Positions 1 to 10,186 of a DNA stretch of 64,000 nucleotides are shown one piece after another. The stretch is from Nicotiana tabacum. Lineage: Eukaryota > Streptophyta > Magnoliopsida > Solanales > Solanaceae. A model generated the notes under the pieces. It had not been told where the DNA came from, searched no databases, and saw only the letters and a list, made by a program, of their open reading frames with translations. The stretch spans positions 53,874,419 to 53,938,418 of the forward strand of contig NC_134095.1 in the NCBI RefSeq assembly GCF_000715075.1, read 5' to 3'. Every line of letters starts with the position of its first letter. The stretch's first letter is position 1. The position numbers and the translations under genes are program-made.

Positions 1-1440
1 CCCCCAACCCCACTACATAGATCGTCCAGTGAGCCACTATTCCAAGCTCACGACACCCAATATTACCCTCCCGAACCCACTTTCAAAGCGCCTGATCCAT
101 ATACCTATTCTCCCTATTTTGAAATCCCGGGAGAAGTTGAGAAACCGTTTAAGAATGCAGAACAGGAAGAAGTGATTCGTAAAGTTAAAAGCCTAGAGCA
201 ATCCTTCAGGAACATGCATGGTTTAGGCAACCAAGTCAGCGTCGCATACAAAGATTTGTGCCCTTTCCCTGATGTTCAGTTGCCTGCGGGGTTTAAAATG
301 CCGAAGTTTGACTTGTATGAGGGGCACGGTGACCCAGTAGCCCATCTGCGTGGTTTTTGTAGAAAAATGAGAGGTGCTGGGGGGGAGGATGAATTGTTGA
401 TAGCATATTTCGGTCAAAGCCTGAGCAGATCCGCACTACAATGGTACACGAGACAGGACCCCGACCGATGGTATACATGGGATGATTTGGCACAAGCATT
501 CATTGGCCATTTTCAGTATAACCTTGAGATAGTCCCTGACCGTCTGTCATTGTTGAAGCTGGAAAAGAAGCCTGGGGAAAGTTTTAGAGAGTTTGGTTTC
601 CGCTGGAGGGTACAAGCAGCAAGGGTTGATCCTCCGATGAGGGAGAGTGAGATGGTAGATTACTTCTTGCAAACACTGGAGCCTACATATTTTGGTCATC
701 TAGTGACATCTGTCGGAAAGTCGTTTAATGAAGTGGTAAAGATGGGAGCCATGATTGAAGAGGGATTGAAATCTAACAAGATCTTGAGCTACTCAGCATT
801 GAAAGCGACCACCCAGGCCATCCAAAGCGGTACTGGTGGTGTGCTTGGAAAGAAAAAGAAGGAAGAAGTTGCTACGGTTGAAGCTAGTGCTTGGTCCAGG
901 CCCAATAACCCTCCACCCTACTACAACCAACCCAGACCCCACCACCCAAACTACCAATATACCCCATATGGCCCACCGCAACACTACTATCTGCCACCAG
1001 AACCACCGCAACACCCAGACATACACTCAGCCTCCGGTGCACTCGCAATGGCGTGCACCGACTCCCCAAAACACACATCCACCCCCAAAAAACACCTATC
1101 CACCTCCCAGGGCAAATAGACCAGGAACCAGCTTCCGCCCAAACCAAGCTTTTAGAAGTGAGAAGGCCCCAAACAGAAAAACATTTACTCCGCTAGGAGA
1201 ATCTTACACCGCTCTCTTCCATAGATTGAAACAGTTAGGAATGTTGACCCCAATTGAGTCCAAAGCACCAAACCCCCTTCCCAGAAACCTGGACCATTCT
1301 GTTAGCTGCGAGTATTGCTCAGGGATGCCGGGGCACGATACTGAAAAATGTTGGAAGTTGAAAAACGCGATACAAGAACTCATTGATAATCGCCGTATTG
1401 AAGTACAGGCTCCAGAGGCCCCAAACATCAATCAAAATCC
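1..1440 (+). pseudogene. gag: gag (capsid/nucleocapsid), element A, frameshifted
   Basis: The reading frame is open from base 1, so the N-terminus lies outside the window. A retrotransposon gag domain runs from about 300 to 790, with motifs such as LQWYTRQDPDRW and SFREFGFRWR; in this family it forms the virus-like particle shell. A Pro/Gln/Tyr-rich linker follows. The frame that began at base 1 ends at 1117-1119, but homology moves to frame 2 near 1020 (TQPPVHSQWRAP), so about one base has been gained or lost there. A zinc-knuckle-like segment C-x2-C-x5-H-x4-C lies at 1307-1351 and probably binds RNA; its spacing is one residue longer than the classical CCHC box. Gag and protease are otherwise in one frame, as expected for a gag-pro polyprotein. 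Confidence 0.8.
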
Positions 1441-3186
1441 ATTACCAGCGCATTATGAAGCCAATATGATCGAATTGGTACATAAGGGGACAGAGCCTAA
1501 AAAACCCTCGCAGACGGTTATGGTGATCCGTTCTATGGAAGCCAAGGTCAAAGAAAAGACAGTGAGCGCAAGGCCAGTAGTTCAGCTAAAAGCAATAAAA
1601 GATAAGCTAGTGATGGTAATGGGAAAAGGACCATTTGTTGCTGCAAAAAAGCCAGAGACAGTCAAATTAGTGGTACTGAGGTCATCATTTGCACCCATGG
1701 TTGTCCTGAAAGGGGACTACATAGAACCAGTTGTCATAAAACCGGTAGTCCAATTACCCATGGTTGATAGCAAAGTTGTACCGTGGAAATATGACAAGGT
1801 AGTGGTGACATACAAAGGAAAGGAAATTGAGGAAGAGAGTTCTGAAACATATGGTCTAACTCGGTCGGGACGTTGTTTTGCTCTCGAAGAGTTAAGAAAG
1901 GCTAGGGGCGCTAAAGACAATCCAGTGCTAGTCAAAAAGGCTGTGACGGAAGAAGAGGCGGAGGAATTTCTGAAAAAAATGAAAGTGCAAGATTATTCCA
2001 TTGTTGAACAATTGAGAAAAACACCGGCTCAGATCTCGTTGTTGTCATTATTGATCCATTCTGACGAGCATTGCCGAGCTTTGATGAAGATATTGAATGA
2101 AGCTCATGTGCCCGACAAAATTTCAGTGAACCATCTGGAGACAATTGCCAACAAAATCTTTGAGGTAAACATGGTAGCATTTTCTAATGATGAATTGCCT
2201 GTGGAAGGCACAGAACACAATAAAGCTCTCTACTTGACGGTCAAGTGTGAAGGTTCAATGGTTACTCGGGCGCTGATCGATAACGGGTCAAGTGCTAATA
2301 TTTGTACGTTGTCCACATTGAACAAGTTGAAGATTGATGATGATAGAATCTGCAAAAATAGCATTTGTGTTCGAGGGTTCGACGGAGGGGGAACAAACAC
2401 AGTAGGGGATATTGTACTCGAATTGACTATTGGCCCAGTCGAGTTCACTATGCAATTTTAGGTGTTGGATGTTGCAGTGTCCTATAATCTTTTGTTGGGT
2501 CGACCATGGATCCACGCGGCCAAAGCAGTGCCTTCCACACTGCACCAAATGGTCAAGTTCGTATGGGACAGACAAGAAATTGTGTTATATGGGGAAGATC
2601 CCACATGTTCCATGAATGATGCCATTGTGCCCTTTATAGAAACCGAAGATGATAAGGGACCATGGGTTTATCAGGTCTTTGACACGGTACCGGTGAGTAG
2701 AGTGCCCGAGGGTAAAAGCATTCCGTGTCCCAGGGTGGCAGCTGCGACCGTCATGGTAGTATCAGAAATGCTGAGTAATGGTTTCGTGCCAGGAAAAGGT
2801 CTGGGGGCTGAACTTCAAGGCATTGTTCAACCTGTTTCTCTGCCCAAAAATCTGGACACCTTCAGATTGGGGTTCAAACCAATAGCGGCAGATGTTAGAA
2901 GGGCTCGTAAATTGAAAAAAAAAGCTTGGGTTCTTCCCAAACCAATTCCACGCTTGTCCAGGTCCTTTGTCAGGCCCGGTAGCAAGAAGCAGTCATTGGC
3001 AAAGGTGTCAGGTCCACTGATTAGGGTAGAGGGGAACTTGGATAAGGTGTTCGAGAGAGTATTTGCTGAAGTGAACATGGTTGAGGCCGGGGAAGGGTCA
3101 AACAGAGCAGATATACAGTACATCGGACCACATGCTAACATCAACAATTGGGAAGCTACTCCTCTTCCAATTCGGAGGGAGTCGTG
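1441..3186 (+). pseudogene. pro: Aspartic protease with C-terminal G-patch, element A, one premature stop
   Basis: This continues the gag frame (frame 2). A variable linker of about 700 nt precedes a retropepsin-like domain, roughly 2160-2600. The active-site loop reads LIDNGSSANIC, with the catalytic Asp codon at 2279-2281, so the usual D-S/T-G appears as D-N-G. The second conserved block, NLLLGRPWIH, follows at about 2490-2520. Between them lies an in-frame TAG at 2459-2461, where the related copies have Gln; CAG to TAG is the simplest change. A G-patch begins near 2768 (GFVPGKGLGAELQGI), a glycine-rich nucleic-acid-binding module also attached to betaretroviral proteases. The frame ends at the TAG at 3188-3190, which overlaps the splice donor. 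The enzyme would mature the polyprotein in the particle. Confidence 0.8.
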
Positions 3187-3375
3187 GTAGTGGGTTTTGT
3201 TTTCTTTCTGTCACCTGGATTATTCCAGGGTTTGTAATTTTGTTGCTATGTTCCATCCGTTTGGACGAGTTAAACCCTGTTATCTTTACATTCAATGAAA
3301 TGCAATTTTCTTCGTTCCTAATTTTGTTTCCATTTTTTCTTTTCTTTTGTACAGTTCTTTTTATGCTGATATCAG
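3187..3375 (+). other. Intron between protease and RT exons, element A
   Basis: The donor GT at 3187-3188 overlaps the gag-pro stop (TG|GTAGTG). The interval is T-rich with a pyrimidine tract before the acceptors. Two AG acceptors, at 3353-3354 and 3374-3375, both restore the RT frame in phase 2; they are 21 nt apart, giving an intron of 168 or 189 nt. The equivalent junctions in B, C and D carry the same GGTAG. A splicable intron at this point is known for Ogre elements; use of these exact sites here is inferred. Confidence 0.7.
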
Positions 3376-5090
3376 TGATATGACATGCATGAGGAATCTT
3401 CGGCCCAGTTTTGAAAGCCAATCTAGCTCAGAAATAATAATACAAGAAATCGAGTGTGATGATGGGGTGGATTGTAACAACGATGAAGCTTATGAGGAAA
3501 TTAGTAAAGAATTAAGTCACTTTGAAGAAAAATCCAAACCTAACCTAAATGACACAGAAACAGTTAATCTAGGGGACGAAGACAACGTGCGGGAAACTAA
3601 AGTAAGTGTTCATCTGGAGCCACAACTCAAGGAGGAGATAATTAGAGTATTGCATGAGTACAAAGATGTTTTTGCATGGTCGTATGATGATATGCCAGGT
3701 CTAAGCACCGATTTGGTGGTCCACAAATTGCCCACTGATCCGGCATTTCCTCCTGTCAAGCAGAAGTTGAGGAAATTCAAAACGGACATAAGTGTGAAGA
3801 TCAAAGAGGAAATTACCAAGCAATTTGACGTAAAGGTCATTCAGGTTACACGGTATCCCTCTTGGTTAGCTAATGTTGTGCCCGTGCCGAAGAAAGATGG
3901 CAAGACCAGGGTATGTGTCGATTATCGGGATCTTAATAAGGCAAGTCCAAAAGACAATTTCCCCCTACCCAACATCCATATACTGATTGACAATTGTGCC
4001 AAGCATGATATTGGTTCTTTTGTGGATTGTTACGCAGGTTATCATCAGATTCTAATGGACGAGGAAGATGCAGAAAAGATGGCATTCATCACGCCGTGGG
4101 GAACGTATTGTTATCGGGACATGCCGTTTGGTTTGAAAAACACTGGGGCAACTTATATGAGGGCCATGACAACCATATTCCATGATATGATACACAAAGA
4201 AATCGAGGTGTATGTGGATGATGTGATCGTGAAATCTAGACAGCAATCCGACCATGTCAGAGATTTGAGAAAGTTCTTTCAAAGGCTTCGCAGGTACAAT
4301 CTTAAGCTCAATCCTACAAAGTGTGCTTTCGGGGTGCCATCTGGGAAGTTGTTGGGATTTATAGTCAGCCTGCGGGGTATTGAATTAGACCCGTCGAAGA
4401 TCAAAGCTATCCAGGAATTGCCACCACCAAGAAACAAAACTGAGGTGATGAGTTTGTTGGGAAGATTGAACTATATCAGCAGGTTCATGGCTCAACTCAC
4501 GACAACTTGTGAGCCGATTTTCAAATTGTTGAAGAAAGACACCGCGGTCAAATGGACTGACGAATGTCAGGAGGCTTTTGATAAGATAAAGGGGTATTTG
4601 TTGAACCCACCCGTGTTGGTCCCGCTAGAACTAGGGAGGCCTTTGATTCTATATCTGACGGTTTTGGATAATTCACTCGACTGTGTACTAGGGCAGCACG
4701 ATGTTACAGGTAGAAAGGAGCAGGCTATCTACTATCTCAGCAAGAAGTTCACATCTTACGAGGTTAAGTATACTCATCTGGAGAGGACATGTTATGCCCT
4801 AACTTGGGTGGCACAGAAGTTGAAACATTATTTGTCATCCTACACTACTTACCTCATATCTCGCTTGGACCCGTTGAAGTATATTTTTCAGAAGCCTATG
4901 TCCACAGGGAGGCTTGCAAAGTGGCAGATCCTGCTTACAGAGTTCGACATTATCTATGTGACACGGACTACGATGAAAGCACAGGCACTAGCCGATCATT
5001 TGGCTGAGAGCCTCGTCGATGAAGATTATGAACCTTTGAAAACTTACTTCCCTGATGAAGAGGTGATGCACATTGATGAATTGGAACAAG
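3376..5090 (+). CDS. pol: Reverse transcriptase and first RNase H, element A
   Basis: This exon is open in frame 2 without stops. An acidic linker comes first, then an RT N-terminal region (KQKLRKFKTDISVKIKEEI), then the RT core: RVCVDYRDLNKASPKDNFP near 3910, the FVDCYAGYHQI motif near 4020, and the catalytic YVDD box at 4211-4222 with both Asp residues present. A Ty3-type RNase H region follows at about 4540-4990 (ECQEAFDKIK, then LSKKFTSYEVKYTHLERTCYALTW). It makes cDNA from element RNA inside the particle. In Tat-type elements this first RNase H is often degenerate and backed up by a second; the dual arrangement is present here. Start is set by splicing, not by an ATG. Confidence 0.85.
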
Positions 5091-5460
5091 CTGAGAAGCC
5101 GAGATGGAAACTTTTCTTTGATGGGGCTGCAAATATGAAAGGCGTGGGAATAGGAGCGGTACTTATTTCTGAAACAGGTCAGCATTACCTTGTTACAGCT
5201 CGACTTCATTTCTACTGTACGAACAACATGGCAGAATATGAGGCATGTATATTGGGATTGAGATTAGCTGTAGATATGGGTGTACGGGAAGTCTTGGTCA
5301 TGGGTGACTCGGACCTACTGGTACACCAAATTCAAGGAGAATGGGAAACACGAGATTTGAAGCTTATACCGTATAGTGTCTGCATGAGCTTTGTCAATGG
5401 TTTCAGGCCATAGAATTCAGGCACATTCCAAGGATTCATAATGAGGTTGCCGACGCTTTG
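5091..5460 (+). pseudogene. Archaeal-type second RNase H (aRNH), element A, frameshift at its end
   Basis: The domain continues the RT frame. Its acidic residues are visible in FFDGAAN (Asp codon 5120-5122), the helix motif AEYEA (5231-5245) and GDSDLL (5306-5314). This domain marks the Tat branch and is thought to remove the RNA strand during reverse transcription. Near 5380-5390 homology leaves frame 2 and resumes in frame 1 (ELCQWFQ, then IEFRHIPRI and ADALATLASM), so one base has been lost or gained; frame 2 then stops at 5411-5413. The integrase frame is therefore disconnected from RT in this copy. Confidence 0.75.
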
Positions 5461-6828
5461 GCTACTTTGGCATCGATGTTGCATCATCCAGACAAGGCTT
5501 ATGTTAATCTGTTGCAGATTCAGGTCCGTGATCAGCATGATTATTGTAATATGATAGAAGAGGAAATTGACGGCGAACCGTGGTTCCATGATATCAAAGA
5601 GTACATCAGGATAGGAGTGTATCCGGTACAGGCCACCGATGATCTGAAAAGAATGATTCGGCGATTGGCAAGCGGGTTTTTCTTTAATGGAGGAGTGTTG
5701 TACAAAAGAACTCCAGATCTTGGATTGTTAAGATTCATGGGCGTGAGACAGGCTACATCTATCATGACTGAGGTACATTCTGGAGTTTGTGGACCGCATA
5801 TGAGTGGGTACATTCTAGAAAAAAAGATTCTCCGAGCAGGTTATTATTGGCTCACTATGGAGCGGGATTGTATCAGTTTTGTGCGTAAGTGTCATCAATG
5901 CCAAGTGCATGAAGATTTGATTCACTCTCCACCATCAGAACTACATACGATGTCCGCACCATGGCCTTTTGTTGCATGGGGCATGGATGTTATTGGGCTA
6001 ATTGATCCAGCAACGTCAAATGGGCACAAATTTATTCTGGTAGCTATAGACTATTTTAATAAATGGGTGGAAGCTAAGACGTTCAAGTCTGTGACTAAGA
6101 AAGCTGTAGTCAACTTCGTGCACTCAAATATCATCTGTCGGTTTGGGATTCCGAAGGTAATCATCACGGATAATGGAGCTAATCTTAATAGCCATTTGAT
6201 GAAAGAGACATGTGATCAGTTTAAGATTACCCATAGGCATTCTTCTCCATACCGTCCAAAGGCAAATGGTGCGGTTGAAGCAGCCAATAAGAATATAAAG
6301 AAAATACTCCGGAAGATGGTTGAAGGGTCTAGACAGTGGCATGAGAAATTACCTTTTGCATTGTTAGGATATCACACCACTGTTCGTACCTCGGTGGGGG
6401 CGACTCCATATTCATTGGTTTATGGCACCGAGGCAGTAATACCTGCAGAGGTGGAAATCCCGTCTCTGCAAATCGTTACGGAGGCTGAGATCGATGATGA
6501 TGAATGGGTGAAAAGCTGCCTTGAGCAGTTGAGTTTGATTGATGAGAAAAGATTGGCATCAGTGTGTCATGGTCAATTGTACCAATGAAGAATGGCAAGA
6601 GCAAACAACAAGAAAGTGCATCCGAGGAAATTCGAAGTCGGACAGTTAGTATTAAGGCGTATTTTGCCTCATTGGACTGAAGCAAAAGGAAAATTTGCCC
6701 CAAACTGGTAGGGACCATTTGTAGTAACCAGAGTGTTGTCTAACGAGGCATTATACTTGACAGATGTAGAAGGAAAATGTATAGAAATGGCCATCAATTC
6801 CGATGCAGTCAAGAGATATTATGTATAA
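5458..6828 (+). pseudogene. int: Integrase, element A, two premature stops
   Basis: Frame 1. The HHCC zinc-binding N-terminus is visible around 5775-5905 (HSGVCGPH, then CHQCQ). The catalytic core has all three acidic residues: Asp in WGMDVIG (5986-5988), Asp in TDNGAN (6169-6171) and Glu in NGAVEAANK (6277-6279). A GPF/Y-type C-terminal module follows (KVHPRKFEVGQLVLRRI, then GPFVV), ending at the natural TAA at 6826-6828 after DAVKRYYV. Two in-frame stops break it: TGA at 6586-6588 and TAG at 6709-6711. Both fit C-to-T transitions (CGA, CAG), and the TAG replaces the Gln of the NWQGP-type motif seen in B and C. No chromodomain is visible. It would join cDNA to host DNA. Confidence 0.8.
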
Positions 6829-7007
6829 TTTCTTTATTTCTGAATGTATTTGTTGGTATTTGGCATATCTTAAAGATTGAAATGACGAAAGCGTTTTGTC
6901 CTGGTATCCAAATACTTTTATCCTTTGTCATCCCCTTTGAGCCTTACTTATTTTTCATACCCCTCTTTCGGAATCAATGACACTATCAAGGAACACAGGT
7001 GTCGAAC

Positions 7008-7171
7008 ATAAAAAAAAGAGAAAAGCAAAGGGAAAAAGAAAATAAAAAAGAGAAAGAAGAAGGAAAAAGAAGTAAAAAAAACAAAAAAGAAGAAAAATGA
7101 AAAGTGAAGGAAAGAGAAAAAGAAGGAAAAGAAGAAGAAAAGAAAGAAAAGGAAAGAAAAAAAAACAACAA
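7008..7171 (+). repeat. Purine-rich low-complexity tract
   Basis: About 160 nt of nearly pure A and G on the sense strand, just after pol. Elements B, C and D have no such tract at this place, so it is specific to A or newly expanded. The apparent antisense Phe/Leu/Ser-rich ORFs over it come from composition. Confidence 0.8.
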
Positions 7172-7189
7172 CAAAGGTAACTATGATAC

Positions 7190-7252
7190 AGTGAACTACG
7201 TTTGACTTGATCCCGAAAGGGTACGTAGGCAGCCTTACTCCGAGGTTCAGTC
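7190..7252 (+). promoter_or_regulatory. Conserved 3' UTR hairpin motif, copy 1 (A)
   Basis: Arms CTACGT (7196-7201) and ACGTAG (7223-7228) pair perfectly, with an inner CCC-GAAA-GGG, followed by GCAGCC. The same motif lies shortly after the pol stop in B, C and D with compensatory arm changes. Function unknown; an RNA element is inferred. Confidence 0.6.
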
Positions 7253-7527
7253 ATGCCAAAACACAAATCCAAAAATCCCCAAGCAAGAAACTGGGGCAGA
7301 AGTTGTGATTATCGTGAAAATTCGATTCCGAGAGTTGTAATTTAAAACCATTTGAATTGTTTTGAGCCTTTTATACCTTTCTTTCTAACCCAATCCAAAA
7401 GCCTACATTACGGTCCAAAGAAAGACCTTCTGACCAATTCCTAAGAAATGCCAAGTCGAGCAGATAGCGGTAATTCGTAGCAGTGGCAACACTCTGGTTC
7501 AAGAAAGAAAGAACAATAGTAAAAATG

Positions 7528-7640
7528 AGAGAGTCTTATTGGTGAAAACCTTCACGGGCACCGTAAGGCGGCGGGAGCTGAGAGAAAATAAAATAAGAGA
7601 GTCTTAGTGGTGAAAACCTTCACGGGCACCTTGAGGCGAA
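7528..7640 (+). repeat. Two copies of a ~69-nt repeat with internal hairpin
   Basis: The block starting GAGAGTCTTA at 7528 recurs at 7597. Each copy contains GTGAA-AACC-TTCAC (7542-7555 and 7610-7623), a perfect 5-bp stem with a 4-nt loop, followed by GGGCACC. Confidence 0.7.
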
Positions 7641-8655
7641 AGAAAGTTGAAAAATGATTAATTGGCAAAGGGTCTGTGGTTGGAAAACTGTCTCGAGACA
7701 CCGCAGGATGAACAAAGTTAAGGTCTGGGTAAAGTAATCAAGCGATAGAAATTCTGGGGCAATAAAGTATGGCAATTGAAAGTTGGTTAGTTGGACAGAT
7801 TGGGCTGATTGACCCAAAATGCATGTCAGGACCATTGGTACCAGCTGTTCCGGTCAGATAAGTTTCTTTCCTTTACTTCATTTTTTTTAGTCATCCGATT
7901 TTGGATTCTTCTTATCCTTAACCCGTAAAAAACCATTGCATTTTATTCTCTTCTGGGGGTTTTGTTTGTCTAAATGTTCCAATGTTATTTTGTTTAAAGC
8001 AAAGGGGAAAGAATCTCAAAGCCCACTACCAACTTCAGAAAATGGTAAAGCATAATGGGATAGGGGAGGTCGTCGGAAGTTGCACCGGCAGAATATTTGG
8101 AAAATGTTGTGAGAAGTGTAAAGGTCCAGGCAAAAAGGGTCGAAAAGATGAGACAATAGTATGGGCACAAAAGCATTCAGGTGGTCAGAAATTGGGGAAT
8201 GTGGAAGTCGGTTGGAAAGTCAGGCAGTTCAGAGGAAGTTAGTCAACACAAAGCAAGGCAAGGGAAGGACGATGCAGCAAGAGTGCCATCAGCTAACCAC
8301 CATTTTTAAACTAACGGAATTTTCTTTGATTAAAAACAGGGGCAGAAAATTGTTTGGCGGAAGGGATCTCCATGAGGGAAGAGCAGGTATTAACCCAGTT
8401 TAATCACAAGTATGGCATGGTTAAAATACAAGAAAATGAAGAGTAGCATAGGGAGACGTAAGTTGTTCCAGGTCTGCATTTTTAGAGTAGTGGTAAAGTG
8501 TTGAAGTGGGGAACCTGCCCCTATAACAGATGAATACGTTTCAGTCTGTAAATTTCAAAGCATGCAAGTTTTAGTTTTCAACCCTTATTATTATATGATA
8601 ACGAGCCCCAGTTTTCCCAAACTGGGGCAAGAAGTTTTCCTGGTTCGTCTATTTT

Positions 8656-9705
8656 TGAAATCAGGAGCCCGCCTGGAGAACAGAGGCATACAATTTCAAG
8701 TTTTTGAAATTAGGAGCCCGCCTGGAGAACAGAGGCATACAATTTCAAGTTTTTGAAATCAGGAGCCCGCCTGGAGAACAGAGGCATACAATTTCAAAAT
8801 TCAGAAGTCAGGAGCCAGCCTGAAGAACAGAGGTGATACAATTCAGTTTTAGTTTTCAATCAATCTCTTTGTCCATGTTGAAATCAGGAGCCCGCCTGGA
8901 GAACAGAGGCATACATTTCCAATTTTGAAGTCAGGAGCTCGCCTGGAGAACAGAGGCATACAATTTCAAGTTTCAGAAAATCAGGAGCCCTCATGGAGAA
9001 CAGAGGCATACAATTTCAAAATTCAGAAGTCAGGAGTCCACCTGAAGAACAGAGGTGACACAATTCAGATTTTAGTTTTCAATCAATTTCTTTGTGTATT
9101 CGAAGTCAGGAGCCCGCCTGGAGAATGAAGTTGTTAAACCTTTAAGTAGTCAAAGTCAGGAGCCCGCCTGGAGAATGGAGGTGGTAAATTTTTAAGTAGG
9201 TGAAGTCAGGAGCCCGCCTGAAGAACAGAGGTGATACAATTCAGTTTTAGTTTTCAATCAATCTCTTTGTCCATGTTGAAATCAGGAGCCCGCCTGGAGA
9301 ACATAATCATACATTTCCAATTTTGAAGTCAGGAGCCCGCCTGGAGAACAGAGGCATACAATTTCAAGTTTCAGAAAATCAGGAGCCCGCCTGGAGAACA
9401 GAGGCATACAATTTCAAAATTCAGAAGTCAGGAGCCCGCCTGAAAAACAGAGGTGACACAATTCAGATTTTAGTTTTCAATCAATTTCTTTGTGTATTCG
9501 AAGTCAGGAGCCTGCCTGGAGAATGGAGGTGTTAAATCTTTAAGTAGTCAAAGTCAAGAGCCCGCCTGGAGAATGTAGGTGGTAAATTTTTAAGTAGGTG
9601 AAGTTAGGAGCCCGCCTGGATAATAGAGGAGTACTTTCAAGTTCAAGTTCAGCAATCAGGAGCCCGCCTGGATAACAGAGGAGTACTTTCAAGTTCAAGT
9701 TTATT
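8656..9705 (+). repeat. 3' UTR tandem array, ~49-nt unit, 19 copies
   Basis: The unit core TCAGGAGCCCGCCTGGAGAA recurs about every 45-52 nt with periodic longer steps of 75-78 nt. I count 19 cores. A higher-order repeat of about 398 nt is present: the block from 8925 resembles the block from 9323. Each core can form CAGG-AGCCCG-CCTG. It is not CRISPR: there are no unique spacers and the host is a plant. Confidence 0.85.
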
Positions 9706-9978
9706 CAAGTTCAGCAGTTTGGAGAGAGGGAACAACATCTCAGTTGACTAGTTGAAGTAGCAACAAGGAATTTTATCGAAAAAAACACAAGACAATGAGG
9801 CAACAAGAAAACGCAAGACAACAAGGCAACCAGGAAGTAGAAGAGCAAGTTTGAAGAATCTAGATAGGACTTTTGTAATTCATAGAGCATAGTTAGTTTA
9901 GCTTCTTTTATCTTTGACGCGGTGTAATAAGGGAAGTCAGCAAGCAACAACAACAACAATCGCAGTAAAATCACAGCT

Positions 9979-10075
9979 CCCGGTAGTCCCAGCTACCGGA
10001 CACTCCCGAACTACACTGACCTGATTCCTGTTTAGCCCAGGATATGTAGGCAACTTCTGAAGCAGAGTGCGGTCA
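9979..10075 (+). promoter_or_regulatory. PPT-proximal double hairpin module (A)
   Basis: First a perfect 7-bp hairpin, CCGGTAG (9980-9986) with CTACCGG (9993-9999). Then copy 2 of the conserved motif: CTACA (10011-10015) pairs with TGTAG (10045-10049), and UCC with GGA inside. Element C has the same two-hairpin order before its PPT at 32157-32255. Confidence 0.55.
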
Positions 10076-10171
10076 AACTTTTCAAAATGCTTCACAACGG
10101 AATGTTTGAATGGGCAAAAATCGCTCACATTTGCTCACTTATCTTTGCACGAAAACTCTTCGTGTTTCCGA

Positions 10172-10186
10172 GCAAAGAGGGGCAGC
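10172..10186 (+). other. Polypurine tract (PPT), element A
   Basis: GCAAAGAGGGGCAGC lies directly before the LTR's TG. The same AAAGAGGGG core precedes the LTRs of B, C and D on the opposite strand. It primes plus-strand cDNA synthesis. Confidence 0.8.

Larger units (their letters stand above)
6829..10186 (+). other. 3' untranslated region of element A
   Basis: This is 3.36 kb without a credible gene. In order it contains a purine-rich tract, a conserved hairpin motif, two copies of a ~69-nt repeat carrying the GTGAA-AACC-TTCAC hairpin, a perfect GTCTCGAGAC palindrome (7690-7699), a long tandem array, a second hairpin module and the polypurine tract. Small ORFs inside it are repeat-borne or antisense. 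Long, fast-changing 3' UTRs are known in Ogre/Tat elements. Confidence 0.75.

Noticed and set aside
1018..1119. Programmed frameshift in gag of A
   Set aside because: No slippery site is seen, and the shift lies in a poorly conserved linker inside gag, not at a gene boundary; a simple indel is likelier.
6955..7272. Antisense Phe/Leu-rich ORF resembling a membrane protein
   Set aside because: It is the complement of a purine-rich low-complexity tract.
8656..9705. CRISPR-like array
   Set aside because: Units are contiguous tandem repeats without unique spacers, in a plant retrotransposon 3' UTR.
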